The notes under the pieces were generated by a model, which searched no databases, was not told where the DNA came from, and saw only the letters and a list, made by a program, of their open reading frames with translations. Positions 1 to 8,721 of a stretch of DNA of 64,000 nucleotides are shown one piece after another. The stretch lies in NCBI RefSeq assembly GCF_028737195.1, contig NZ_JAQZAJ010000004.1, forward strand, positions 62,001 through 126,000, written 5' to 3'. The translations under genes were made by a program, and so were the position numbers. The stretch comes from Pseudovibrio exalbescens. Its GTDB lineage: Bacteria > Pseudomonadota > Alphaproteobacteria > Rhizobiales > Stappiaceae. Every line of letters starts with the position of its first letter. The stretch's first letter is position 1.

Positions 1-1102
1 AATTGCCTGCGGTCGTGACGACAACTTCGTTCTTGGTTGGGTCCAGGCTGTAAAGGACGGTGCGTGGCAGCAGGTCTTCCTGATCCAGTGTGTCAAGGAA
101 CTGGTTCAGTGGATTTGCCAGCTCGCGGTCATCTATGCCATCAACGCCTACATCTGGACCAAGTGCCTTGAACAGGCGCGTGCGATTGTTACGAGTTGCC
201 CCCACGTGGATCTGCATTACCCAACCGCGTCTGGCGTATTCCTTGCCAAGAAACACCTGCACGGCAGACTGGAATGCGGTGATGTCGTCAAGGTTCAGGC
301 TCTCAGCATCGAGGCCGAGCTTGAAAATACGCTCCAACTCCGCTGAGCCTGGAACTGGCGAGAACAACATGCAATCGAGGCCATGATCTGCGGCGCGGCA
401 GCCGTGCGCATCGAAATGATCAAGACGCAGCTTGAGTGCTTCAAGAAGCTTCTCGTAGGAAGAGATTTCGAAACCTACAACACCGCCGAGGCGTTCGATA
501 TAACCCGGGAAAGCTGGCTTGTTGATCTTGAATGCGTTGTCTGGGCGGAAGGTTGGACGCACTTTCATGGAAATGTTGGCGTCCTCGGCGATCTGCTTGT
601 GATAACGCAGGTCGTCAGCCGGGTCGTCCGTGGTGCCGAGCATGACCACCTTCTGCATTTCCAGAAGGCCGCGCGCGCCGAACTCCGGCTTGGCCAATTT
701 GGCGTTACAAGCCTCCCAAACATGGTCAGCCGTCTTTGAAGACAGAACCGTGCCTTCGAGGCCGAAGTAGCGGTACATTTCCAAATGGGACCAGTGATAA
801 AGCGGGTTGCCAATAAACTTTGGCATCACCTCAGCATAGGCATTGAACTTGTCGCGAAACGTGGTTTCGGTGCCTGTGATGAAGCGCTCATTCACACCGG
901 CCCAACGCATGGCACGCCACTTGTAGTGATCTCCTGCAAGCCAGGTGCTGCCAATATCTTCAAACTGCTGGTTCTCGGCAATCGCCTTCGGATCGAGGTG
1001 GTTATGGTAGTCAACGATCGGCATGTCTGCCGCATATTCATGATAAAGCTTCTGAGCCGCTTCTGTTTCAAGCAGGAAGTCTTTTCCTAGGAATGGCTGC
1101 AT
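1..1102 (-). CDS. uxaC: Glucuronate/galacturonate isomerase UxaC (partial, 3' end outside window)
   Basis: First enzyme of hexuronate catabolism: converts D-glucuronate to D-fructuronate and D-galacturonate to D-tagaturonate in the cytoplasm. Reading the minus strand from the ATG at 1102 gives an open frame to the window edge, about 367 residues of the usual ~470. The N-terminus begins MQPFLGKDFLLETEAA and carries the amidohydrolase-type metal motif DYHNHLDP (His33, His35), followed by family segments WLAGDHYKWRAMRWAGV and NPLYHWSHLE. It lies 138 bp downstream of uxuB on the same strand, so it is probably the last or next-to-last gene of the dctQM-GH31-uxuB-uxaC operon. A stem-loop sits in the gap. 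Because the stop codon is missing, the C-terminus cannot be judged. Assignment to UxaC is firm. Confidence 0.93.
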   Translation of the reverse strand, partial: MQPFLGKDFLLETEAAQKLYHEYAADMPIVDYHNHLDPKAIAENQQFEDIGSTWLAGDHYKWRAMRWAGVNERFITGTETTFRDKFNAYAEVMPKFIGNPLYHWSHLEMYRYFGLEGTVLSSKTADHVWEACNAKLAKPEFGARGLLEMQKVVMLGTTDDPADDLRYHKQIAEDANISMKVRPTFRPDNAFKINKPAFPGYIERLGGVVGFEISSYEKLLEALKLRLDHFDAHGCRAADHGLDCMLFSPVPGSAELERIFKLGLDAESLNLDDITAFQSAVQVFLGKEYARRGWVMQIHVGATRNNRTRLFKALGPDVGVDGIDDRELANPLNQFLDTLDQEDLLPRTVLYSLDPTKNEVVVTTAGN

Positions 1103-1172
1103 AACGATCTGGCCTTCTATTTTCTTAAGATACGGCGGCGGCCTGCATCTTGAATGTGTGATGAAGGAAGCT

Positions 1173-1213
1173 GACCGGCCCGATCTGTCGCCTGTAGCAA
1201 ATCGTGGCCGGTC
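1173..1213 (-). repeat. Stem-loop between uxuB and uxaC
   Basis: Perfect 8-bp arms GACCGGCC (1173-1180) and GGCCGGTC (1206-1213), extended inward by CGAT/ATCG. No U-run follows on the minus strand, so it is more likely an mRNA processing or stability element, or partial terminator, than a strong terminator. Confidence 0.5.
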
Positions 1214-1240
1214 GCAGAGGTCCTGACGTTTGGGACCTGT

Positions 1241-2719
1241 CTAGTTGGCAAGGTCGGCGACGGCTTGACCTGCGCCCTTGTCAGCTACTTCAGCATAGGC
1301 TGCGTGGACAGATTGAGTGAACTGCTCGTTGGCCACAAGATCAGCCGGGAAGACTGCATCCAGTGCCAGAAGAGCATTCACATACGCTTCGCGATCGTCG
1401 CCATATTTTGACACGATCTCGGCAAGGACATCTTTCATTGGGTCCACGACCTCAAAGGTTTCCTCACCCCGCTTGCCTTTGATGTAGTTCATCCAGCCGC
1501 CGATTCCGAGGATCAGGTGGCGATGATCAGTTCCATGCTGAAGGTGATAGCGGACTGAGTTCAACCAGCGCTGAGGCATTTTCTGGGTGCCGTCTGCTGC
1601 AATCTGCCAGGTGCGGTGCTTCAGTTGAGAGTTGGAATAACGCTTCAAGAGCATGTCTGCATACGCAACAAGGTCCACATCACCCGGTACGTTCAGGGTT
1701 GGGCGCTGTTCATCAACCATGAGTTTGCGAGCTTCTGCATAGAACACAGGATCTGCTGCGCAATCGGCAATGGTTTCCTTACCAGCGAGGAAGCCAAGGT
1801 AGGCCAAGAAGGAGTGCGATCCATTCAGCGTACGCAGCTTCATTTCTTCAAACGGCTCAACATCGGCAACAAGCTGCGCTCCGGCCAGCTCCCATTTCGG
1901 GCGGCCAACCTTGAAGTTGTCTTCAATGACCCACTGACGGAACGGTTCGCAAACGATGCAGTTCGGGTCAGCCTGACCGCCCAATTCTGCGCGGACGATA
2001 TCGCGGGACTCATCTGTCAGCGCCGGTACGATGCGGTCGACCATTGTGGACGGGAAGGAGACGTTTTCCTTCACCCAAGTGGCGAGGTCCGGATCCACCT
2101 TAGCTGCAAATTCCTGTACGGCAATACTGGTCAAATGCCCGTTGTGGGGCAGGTTATCGCAGGACATCACGGTGACGGCCCCAATTCCCAGTTCGCGCCG
2201 TTTTGCGAGAGCTGCAACGATAAGGCCGATTGCGGTCTTTGGGGTGTTGAGGTTTTCAAGGTCATGCTGGATCATCGGGTTGTCCGTGTCCAGATGCTCA
2301 TTCTTGACGCAGTAGCCTTTCTCCGTGATCGTCATTGAGATCACTTTGAGGTCTTCTTCTGCGAGACCATCGATGATGGCCTGAATGCCATCCCGCGCAA
2401 CGTGCTGAGTTTCGCACACAGCGCCAAGAAGGCGGGTGGATTTGCCTTCGTCGCTGGTCTCTACAAGTGTGTAGAGGCGTTGATTTTCGTCCAGCATGTT
2501 GAACAGGTCCGGTGTGCCGAACAGTTCAATCACTCGCATGCCCCAGTCGTCGCCACTGGCAACGAGTGTTTCATGCAGGTGCATTGCAATGTGAGCCCGG
2601 GCAAAGGCGCCAAAGCCAATGTGTGCAACGCGTGCCTTCAGCTTGGAGCGGTCATAGGCTGGCCGTTCGACACTGCTTGGTAGCGTGTTCAAATCGAGAG
2701 CTTTGAATTCTGTTCCCAT
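1241..2719 (-). CDS. uxuB: Fructuronate reductase / D-mannonate oxidoreductase (mannitol dehydrogenase family)
   Basis: NADH-dependent reductase of the hexuronate pathway, reducing D-fructuronate to D-mannonate (or tagaturonate to altronate). The 492-aa product has the N-terminal nucleotide-binding loop IGFGAFARAH (about residues 34-43) of the long-chain mannitol dehydrogenase family. The catalytic triad pattern Lys-x4-Asn-x2-His is intact in KLRTLNGSH (Lys294, Asn299, His302). Length matches UxuB/UxaB homologues. It follows the GH31 gene with a 13-bp gap and precedes uxaC, as expected for one transcript. UxuB and UxaB (tagaturonate reductase) are hard to separate by eye; the neighbouring uxaC serves both branches. 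No uxuA (mannonate dehydratase) is visible here and it must lie elsewhere. Confidence 0.88.
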   Translation of the reverse strand: MGTEFKALDLNTLPSSVERPAYDRSKLKARVAHIGFGAFARAHIAMHLHETLVASGDDWGMRVIELFGTPDLFNMLDENQRLYTLVETSDEGKSTRLLGAVCETQHVARDGIQAIIDGLAEEDLKVISMTITEKGYCVKNEHLDTDNPMIQHDLENLNTPKTAIGLIVAALAKRRELGIGAVTVMSCDNLPHNGHLTSIAVQEFAAKVDPDLATWVKENVSFPSTMVDRIVPALTDESRDIVRAELGGQADPNCIVCEPFRQWVIEDNFKVGRPKWELAGAQLVADVEPFEEMKLRTLNGSHSFLAYLGFLAGKETIADCAADPVFYAEARKLMVDEQRPTLNVPGDVDLVAYADMLLKRYSNSQLKHRTWQIAADGTQKMPQRWLNSVRYHLQHGTDHRHLILGIGGWMNYIKGKRGEETFEVVDPMKDVLAEIVSKYGDDREAYVNALLALDAVFPADLVANEQFTQSVHAAYAEVADKGAGQAVADLAN

Positions 2720-2732
2720 TGGTGATCAACCT

Positions 2733-5132
2733 TTAAAATTCGCTGAGGGCAAAAGTCATGGATGCGCTTGGCAAAGTTTCCCCGTTCATTGACAGAGGAA
2801 TATCCAATCCATTGGTGCCAAGTCCTGCAACACTGACTGTGATCTGTCGTTCGCCGGGCTCGAGGGTGCCCGACCGTTTCACGACGAGCTCATTGCCGGA
2901 TGATTTTCCGGTCAATTGTATTTCGAGAGTTGAGTGCTCTCCCTGTTCCCATTGATGACTGATGCCATCGTCTTCAAAGACGGTTGTGGTGCGTGTACCA
3001 GTTCCCTGGAACGGGAATACGGCCAGCTCTTCCACGTGGCATTCAGTTGTGTTCTTGGCAAATGCGTTTGCCAGCGGAATTACCGTACCTGCGCGGACAA
3101 ACAGTGGCAGACGCTCAAGAGGGGCGTCAACTGTTATGGTTTGACCACCGGCGTGATAAATACCAGTGTCAAACTCATACCAACCAGTACCATTGTTTGG
3201 CAGGTAAACTTCACGGGTGCGCGCTCCTTTTTCGACGACAGAAGCCACCAGAATGTCGTCGCCGAGCATGAAGTCATCATTCTCCGCAAAGGTGTTGGTG
3301 TCGTCTTCATGATCCATCAAAGTAGGGCGGATCATGGGTTCATCATTTACGTGGGCGCGCCATAGCAGGGTGTAGAAGTAGGGCAGGAGCTGTTGACGTA
3401 CCTGCATGGCCGCACGGATCATCGGCGTGACTTCCGGATACATCCAAGCTTCGTTCACCGTATGGTCGTCGTTCCAGGAGTGAATGGTGAAGCGCGGATG
3501 CATGACACCGTTCTGAACCCAGCGCACAAACAGTTCCGGATCCGGGCGATCGCCAGAAAAGCCACCAACATCATGGCCGATGTTGTAGATGCCTGACATG
3601 GACAGGCCGAGGCCCATTTTCACGTTGTACTTCAGATTGTTCCAGGCGGTGCGGTTGTCGCCGGTCCACGTTTGAACGTGGCGCTGAAGGCCTGGGCACC
3701 CGCTTCTTGAGATCAGGTATGGACGTTCTGCTGGCGCAAACTCCAACTGAGCTTCTTCTGATGCACGCATCATGAGCAAGGAGAACAGCGGGCGAATAAG
3801 GCCAACGTCAATTGGTTCGCCAAATCCATCGCATTGCGCCTTGAAGTCCCAGATTTCATACTCGTTGTTGTCGTTCCAGGTGGATCCAATGCCACGGGCC
3901 AACAATTGATCGGTGACGTTCTGTTTCCACCAATCAATGGTTTCCTGTTTGGTGAAGTCCAGATGCGAGCCGTCAGAGTCCCAATAGAGAGAGATTTCGG
4001 GCTGGTCGGCTTCACTGTCCTTGATGAACAGGCCCCGCTTGGCCAGATCCCCGTAGGCTGGATGGCTGGTCAGCAGGCATGGCTTGATATTGGCCGCCAG
4101 ATTAATGCCCGCCTTGAGGAACTTGTCGGTCATTCCCTTTGGATCAGGGATCTTGTCGTAGTTCCAGTTGAAGACGTAGCGCAGGTTGCCGATGGAAGTA
4201 TAGCCGGAGGAAAGCTGGAAGCTGTCGCATGGAATGGCGTGCTCTTCGACCAGATCGATAAAGCCTTCAAGTTGCTCCTGCGCATTGGGCGCGTCGGTGT
4301 AAGACATGGTCGAGCCGGAATAGCCCAAAGACCACTTCGGAGGGAATGCTGTCTTACCGGTCAGACGCACTTGCGCCTTTGTGACCTCTTTAATGGTCGG
4401 ACCGAGGGTGAAGTAGTAGTCCAGATCCCCGTCTTCACAGCGGTAGGCGCGGTAAGCGACATGGTAGTTGTCGAGCTCGTTGCCGAGATCGAACCAGCAT
4501 GTGGCCAGATTGTCGTAGAACACACCGTAGGCGATGCCGCTTTCACTCTTGGTTATGGTGAAGGGCAGGTGCTTGTAGAGCGGATCTGTTGTCTCAGCGT
4601 CATACCCCATGGCGTCGAGGTTGCGCATTTCATAGCGACGACCGTTCCGTTGCAGATTGCCTGCTTTTTCTCCCAGTCCGTAGTACCGGTCACTCTTGTA
4701 ACGGCGCAGGAAGTGGGAGTTCTTGTTATCGCGCAGGCCAAGCATGTATGCATGCGTTGGACGGTCCGCAGCGATGTTGATCCACTCGCCGTTTTCGTCC
4801 TTCGCATCCCAGATCAGTGCGAGCGGTGTCACCACAGTGACGCGAAGTTTGGCGGTTTCGATGACCAGTTTGTCGTCGCTCACTTCCTGTTTGAACTGCG
4901 GAAGCGAGAAGCCGTCAGTTGAAAGGCGTGACCGTCCCTCCCACGGAACGGTTGTCCCGTGGGGCTGAATGGACCAGGTGCGGCCCTGACGCAGTTCCTT
5001 GTTGTTCTGAAGCAGGACGCGGACAACGTCGTCTTCCAGAACAAAGATGGAGAACAGGTGGCGGCCGTCGACTTCAAGATCGACGCGGTTGCCATCGGTG
5101 GAGAGATGAGACCAGTGCTTCAGTGCTTTCAT
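2733..5132 (-). CDS. Glycoside hydrolase family 31 (alpha-glycosidase)
   Basis: Cytoplasmic retaining alpha-glycosidase, 799 aa, without signal peptide. N-terminal galactose-mutarotase-like beta domain (about residues 1-240) is followed by the GH31 barrel. The nucleophile is Asp421 in TWNDNNEYE, in the position of the family WxDMNE motif. The acid/base is probably Asp492 in WTGDNR, and SRSGCPGLQRH precedes it. A C-terminal beta-sandwich (about 640-799) ends the protein. The start has a strong ribosome-binding site (ggaggg, 8 nt upstream). It is 4 bp downstream of dctM and 13 bp upstream of uxuB. Context suggests release of a hexuronate or its partner sugar from an alpha-linked uronide brought in by the TRAP transporter; this is inference. 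Alpha-glucosidase or alpha-xylosidase activity is equally possible. Confidence 0.85.
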   Translation of the reverse strand: MKALKHWSHLSTDGNRVDLEVDGRHLFSIFVLEDDVVRVLLQNNKELRQGRTWSIQPHGTTVPWEGRSRLSTDGFSLPQFKQEVSDDKLVIETAKLRVTVVTPLALIWDAKDENGEWINIAADRPTHAYMLGLRDNKNSHFLRRYKSDRYYGLGEKAGNLQRNGRRYEMRNLDAMGYDAETTDPLYKHLPFTITKSESGIAYGVFYDNLATCWFDLGNELDNYHVAYRAYRCEDGDLDYYFTLGPTIKEVTKAQVRLTGKTAFPPKWSLGYSGSTMSYTDAPNAQEQLEGFIDLVEEHAIPCDSFQLSSGYTSIGNLRYVFNWNYDKIPDPKGMTDKFLKAGINLAANIKPCLLTSHPAYGDLAKRGLFIKDSEADQPEISLYWDSDGSHLDFTKQETIDWWKQNVTDQLLARGIGSTWNDNNEYEIWDFKAQCDGFGEPIDVGLIRPLFSLLMMRASEEAQLEFAPAERPYLISRSGCPGLQRHVQTWTGDNRTAWNNLKYNVKMGLGLSMSGIYNIGHDVGGFSGDRPDPELFVRWVQNGVMHPRFTIHSWNDDHTVNEAWMYPEVTPMIRAAMQVRQQLLPYFYTLLWRAHVNDEPMIRPTLMDHEDDTNTFAENDDFMLGDDILVASVVEKGARTREVYLPNNGTGWYEFDTGIYHAGGQTITVDAPLERLPLFVRAGTVIPLANAFAKNTTECHVEELAVFPFQGTGTRTTTVFEDDGISHQWEQGEHSTLEIQLTGKSSGNELVVKRSGTLEPGERQITVSVAGLGTNGLDIPLSMNGETLPSASMTFALSEF

Positions 5133-5136
5133 TTTT

Positions 5137-6444
5137 TTACCCTCCGTATCCTAGGATTACCCGTGGCAGGAACAGGCTGATTTCCGGGACGAATGTGACG
5201 AGCATGAGGATTGAAATCACGGCCACGTAGAACGGGAGCATCGGCTTGATGATGTCCTTGATGGCGACCTTGCCCACGGAGCATGAGATGAACAGGGCGC
5301 TGCCCACCGGCGGAGTGATGATGCCGATACACAGGTTGTAGGTCATCATGATGCCGAAGTGGACCGGGTCCATGCCGAGCTCGGTTGCCACCGGCAGGAA
5401 GATTGGCGTGAAGATCAAGAGTGCTGGGGTCATGTCCATGAAGGTGCCGATGACCAGCAGGCACAGGTTGATGACCAGCATGATGATCAGCGGGTTCTGG
5501 GAGACATTGGCCAGCGCATCGGCGATGGCGTAAGGAATGTCGGAGAACGCCATGGCCCAGGACATGCCGATGGAACAGCCGATCAGCAGCAGCACGATGG
5601 AAGAGGTGATGGCCGATTCCAGGATCACGCTTGGCAGATCGGTGATTTTCACTTCCCGGTAGATGAACACCGCAAGTACGAGCGAGTAGACCACGGCCAC
5701 CGCGGAGGCTTCCGTTGCGGTGAAGATGCCGCCGATGATGCCGCCCATGATGATGACAATGAGCATCAGGGGCAAGATGGCGTCGAGGGTCTTGTAGAGC
5801 ACTTCCTTCATGGGCGGCATGGGGATGATGGGATAGCCGCGTTTGGCGGCAATGATGCCGGCCACGACCATTACGCCCAGCCCCATGAGAATGCCGGGAA
5901 TGTAGCCCGCCACAAACAGGGTGGCCACAGAGGTGCCGCCTGAGATCAGGGAGTAGACGATCAAGGTGGAGGATGGCGGAATGAGCATGCCGGTTGGGCA
6001 AGAGGCGGCGTTGACGGCTGCGGAATAAGCCGGGTCGTAGCCTTCCTTCTTCTGCAGCGGGGACATGATGCCGCCGACCGCAGCAGCCGATGCCACGGCC
6101 GAACCGGAGATGGCGCCAAACAGCATGTTGGCCAGCACGTTACAGTGGGCCAGTGCGCCCGGCAGGCGGCCGCCCAGAACCTTGGCAAGCTCGATCATGC
6201 GGGCTGCGATGCCGCCCCGGTTCATGACGTTGCCGGCCAGAATGAAGAACGGAATGGCCAGAAGGGTGAAGCTGTCCAGACCGGTGGCCATGCGCTGTGC
6301 CACCACGAACACGGCTTGGTCGAAGGACATGAGAACGGTGATGCAGGTGACGGTTGCCAAGCCGATGGCAAAGGAAATCGGCACGCCGAAGGTCACCAGC
6401 ACGGCGAATACGCCAAACAGGATAAGTGCGCTTTGCAGTTCCAT
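5137..6444 (-). CDS. dctM: TRAP transporter large permease (DctM family)
   Basis: 435-aa, very hydrophobic 11-12 transmembrane-segment protein, the ion-coupled translocation subunit of a tripartite ATP-independent periplasmic transporter. Recognisable family segments are GLDSFTLLAIPFFILAGNVMN near residue 60, the glycine/alanine-rich GAISGSAVASAAAVGGIM loop near 110, and TPPVGSALFISCSVGK near 380. The C-terminus EISLFLPRVILGY is typical. It lies between dctQ (21-bp gap) and the GH31 gene (4-bp gap) in the minus-strand uronate operon. The partner binding proteins are encoded divergently at 7319 and 8722. Substrate by context is a hexuronate or hexuronide. Confidence 0.93.
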   Translation of the reverse strand: MELQSALILFGVFAVLVTFGVPISFAIGLATVTCITVLMSFDQAVFVVAQRMATGLDSFTLLAIPFFILAGNVMNRGGIAARMIELAKVLGGRLPGALAHCNVLANMLFGAISGSAVASAAAVGGIMSPLQKKEGYDPAYSAAVNAASCPTGMLIPPSSTLIVYSLISGGTSVATLFVAGYIPGILMGLGVMVVAGIIAAKRGYPIIPMPPMKEVLYKTLDAILPLMLIVIIMGGIIGGIFTATEASAVAVVYSLVLAVFIYREVKITDLPSVILESAITSSIVLLLIGCSIGMSWAMAFSDIPYAIADALANVSQNPLIIMLVINLCLLVIGTFMDMTPALLIFTPIFLPVATELGMDPVHFGIMMTYNLCIGIITPPVGSALFISCSVGKVAIKDIIKPMLPFYVAVISILMLVTFVPEISLFLPRVILGYGG

Positions 6445-6465
6445 GGGGATCTCTCTAACTCTCTG

Positions 6466-6981
6466 CTATTCAGCGGCGTCTTCGACGGGTTGATCGTTGG
6501 GCCCGGTGCCGGTGCCGTTGATCAGACCGATTGCGAATTCCACGCAGTAAAACAGGATCACGGCTCCGGAGAACGGAATGGCTGCGTAGATGTAGCCCAT
6601 GGGGATGCGTAGGGCCGGAGACAGTTGGCCGGTGGCGAGGGTCTTTGTGACCAGATTGGAGCCGCCATACAGCATGATGGTGATGGCGAACACGGCAATG
6701 GCCAGGGTGATGAACAGGTCGGACAGCAGCTTGGTGCGCCCGACAAGAGAGCCGGTCAAAAGGTCAATGGCAAGGTGGCGGCGCTGGCCAAGCGTATACG
6801 CCGCGCCAATCAGACCAATCCACATGAACATGAACCGCGCCATCTCATCGGTCACCGTGCTGGGCTGACCAAGGATAAAGCGCGACACAACCTGCCACAC
6901 AACACAAACAACAAGCACAGCAAAAACAAAAACCGTAACTGTGCTGAGTAAGCGATTAACAATATTCGATAGTGATTTCAT
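6466..6981 (-). CDS. dctQ: TRAP transporter small permease (DctQ family)
   Basis: Small four-helix membrane subunit that joins the DctP binding protein to DctM. I chose the start MKSLSNIVNRLL (171 aa). An in-frame ATG at 6990 would add only three residues, and a longer upstream frame to 7056 has no family resemblance. Transmembrane segments run near residues 12-35, 50-68, 88-110 and 128-150, and the family signature TDEMARFMFMWIGLIGAAY is present at about 43-61. It is the first gene of the minus-strand operon; its promoter must lie in the 337-bp divergent region shared with dctP at 7319. Confidence 0.88.
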   Translation of the reverse strand: MKSLSNIVNRLLSTVTVFVFAVLVVCVVWQVVSRFILGQPSTVTDEMARFMFMWIGLIGAAYTLGQRRHLAIDLLTGSLVGRTKLLSDLFITLAIAVFAITIMLYGGSNLVTKTLATGQLSPALRIPMGYIYAAIPFSGAVILFYCVEFAIGLINGTGTGPNDQPVEDAAE

Positions 6982-7318
6982 TTCGATCATCCATCTGTCA
7001 CTGAAGGGTTCAGCAGTGTCGCTACAATTGGTCCGCCAATTATCGGGAGGGTTCAACCTGCGCGCCAGTGCCCGGATTGTCGTCGAATTTGCCCTTCAAC
7101 TTCGACTGAATTGCCGCAATGCTAGCGACTTTGCCCCCCAAAGGCAGCCCGCAAGAACACTTAGATTGCAATTTTGGTCGACCTATTTGCCCTTTTGGCC
7201 GATACGCCCCGTTTGGTATAAAGCTGATATACCTTGCGTGAGGTTTGGGTGGATCATCAAGCAAAAAACGCGTAAATCTGGTGTGTGCGCTAAAATCCCC
7301 TTGGGAGAAACAAAAAGA
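6982..7318. promoter_or_regulatory. Divergent control region dctQ / dctP1
   Basis: 337 bp between the divergently transcribed dctQ and first dctP. It contains the inverted repeat GGTATA-N7-TATACC (7215-7233), the only strong symmetric element I see. It should hold both promoters and the site for a uronate-responsive regulator, whose gene is not in the window. Confidence 0.5.
7215..7233. promoter_or_regulatory. Candidate operator GGTATA-N7-TATACC
   Basis: Six-bp perfect arms separated by 7 bp, 86 bp upstream of the first dctP start. The half-site resembles the GGTATACC core of GntR-family ExuR/UxuR operators known from enterobacteria, though the spacing differs. Its position in the divergent promoter suits repression of both the transporter operon and dctP. 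Assignment is inference. Confidence 0.4.
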
Positions 7319-8314
7319 ATGCGAGCGACCCCCTTTCTTCTCTCGTTTGTCATCTCAAGTTGTCTGGTTGCCTCTTCAGTGGCGGCCAACACCAAATTGT
7401 TGCGGCTGAGCCACAATTTGCCTACGGCGAATCCTGCGCATGTCTCTCTGGAATTTTTAGCTGATCGCGTAAAGGAGCTCACGGATGGTGATCTGCGCAT
7501 TCGGGTTTTTCCAGAGGGGGAGCTTGGTACGCAGAAGGAAACCGTTTTGTTGATGCAGGAGGGGTTACTTGATATGGCCCGCTCCAACGCCGCAGAAATG
7601 GAAGCGTTTGAACCTGCATACGCGGTCATGAACCTGCCTTACGTCTTTGAGAGTGAACAGCACTATTATGATGTGCTGACAAGCGATATCGCCGATGAGA
7701 TCCTTGAGGCATCAAGAGGGAAGGGTTTTATTGGCCTCGCCTTCATGGTGGATGGTTCCCGCTCATTTTATGCCAATACCCCGATCAACTCTCCGAAAGA
7801 TCTCGAAGGTATGCGGATACGCGTGCAACCCGCGCCCTCTTCCATTCAGATGGTCGAGCTGTTGGGCGGGACACCTACGCCGATCTCGTTCGGTGAGCTG
7901 TATTCTGCCCTTCAAACCGGACTGGTTGACGGTGCCGAGAACAACCCGCGGGCGCTGATTGAGGTGCGCCATGGGGAGGTTGCCAAAGTCTATTCGCAGG
8001 ATGAGCACACCATGATTCCGGGTGTGTTGATGATCTCAACGCGCGTTTGGGACACGTTGCCCAAAGAGCAGCAAGAGGCGCTGAGGCAAGCTGCGCGCGA
8101 AATGATGGATTATCATCGCGCGCTATATAACGCGCAGACGGAAAAGGTGATCGAAGAAGCTAGGACTGAGCTTGGTGTTGAGTTTGTTTCGGTCAACAAG
8201 GAGGCGTTCATCGAGGCCGTGCAGCCCATGTATGAGGAGCTTGCAGGGCGGTCCGAGCAGATGGCGGACTTGCTTCAGCGCATCAATGCCAAAGCTTCCC
8301 AAGCTAGTCAGTAG
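7319..8314 (+). CDS. dctP: TRAP transporter solute-binding protein DctP, copy 1
   Basis: Periplasmic substrate receptor of the TRAP system, 331 aa. Start ATG at 7319 follows gggaga about 11 nt upstream; an upstream in-frame extension lacks coding character. A signal peptide (about 1-24, cleavage after SVAAN) precedes the mature domain starting LLRLSHNLPTANPAHVSLEF. The ligand-carboxylate arginine lies in GMRIRVQ, followed by QMVELLGGTPTPISFGELYSAL and VDGAENNPRAL, all hallmark DctP segments. It is a paralogue of the next gene with the same motifs throughout. It uses more mixed codons than copy 2, suggesting lower expression. It is divergent from dctQM, hence probably the cognate receptor or an alternative receptor. 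Confidence 0.92.
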   Translation: MRATPFLLSFVISSCLVASSVAANTKLLRLSHNLPTANPAHVSLEFLADRVKELTDGDLRIRVFPEGELGTQKETVLLMQEGLLDMARSNAAEMEAFEPAYAVMNLPYVFESEQHYYDVLTSDIADEILEASRGKGFIGLAFMVDGSRSFYANTPINSPKDLEGMRIRVQPAPSSIQMVELLGGTPTPISFGELYSALQTGLVDGAENNPRALIEVRHGEVAKVYSQDEHTMIPGVLMISTRVWDTLPKEQQEALRQAAREMMDYHRALYNAQTEKVIEEARTELGVEFVSVNKEAFIEAVQPMYEELAGRSEQMADLLQRINAKASQASQ

Positions 8315-8721
8315 CTGAGGCATTCTGTTAAGCTAGATCGAAGAGAAATTTGCAGGTGTCACAACCCGTGCAGAATTTGGACATATCCTTTTGAAAGAGA
8401 TGGGTGCATGACGCTAGTTCCACGCGCATTCATCAAGTGGTTGTCCAATATTAACGACTGGCCTTTCTTGTATGGTAAGGCAGTCAGATAACGTATGCGC
8501 TGAAAAATGCTGATTTTGTAGTGAATTATTCAGTTTTTCCGCATGCGAGACCCACCTTGAAATATTAGGTGATAACACTAAGGCGCATCAAAATAGGTTG
8601 ACCAAATGGGGCAAAAGGTTTGATATCTCCTCCCATGCAGTCGATTCTCACTTGGGGTAAACGAGGGTGATCGTCTGTACCCTGAGCCAGATGGCCACGA
8701 ATACAACGGGAGAAATATTTA
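8315..8721 (+). promoter_or_regulatory. 407-bp spacer between the two dctP copies
   Basis: No ORF with coding character. It contains the short imperfect palindrome GGTTGACC (8596-8603) and a purine-rich ribosome-binding site (gggaga) just before the second dctP. No hairpin terminator with a U-run is evident after copy 1. It probably carries an independent promoter for copy 2. Confidence 0.4.

Noticed and set aside
3834-4922. 362-aa plus-strand frame inside the GH31 gene
   Set aside because: Shadow of the GH31 coding strand; no ribosome-binding site or family motif.
5129-6001. 290-aa histidine-rich minus-strand frame
   Set aside because: Out-of-frame reading of dctM; the His/Arg-rich composition is typical of a shifted hydrophobic gene.
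8596-8603. GGTTGACC upstream of dctP copy 2 as a second uronate operator
   Set aside because: Imperfect, only 8 bp and does not match the GGTATA-N7-TATACC element.
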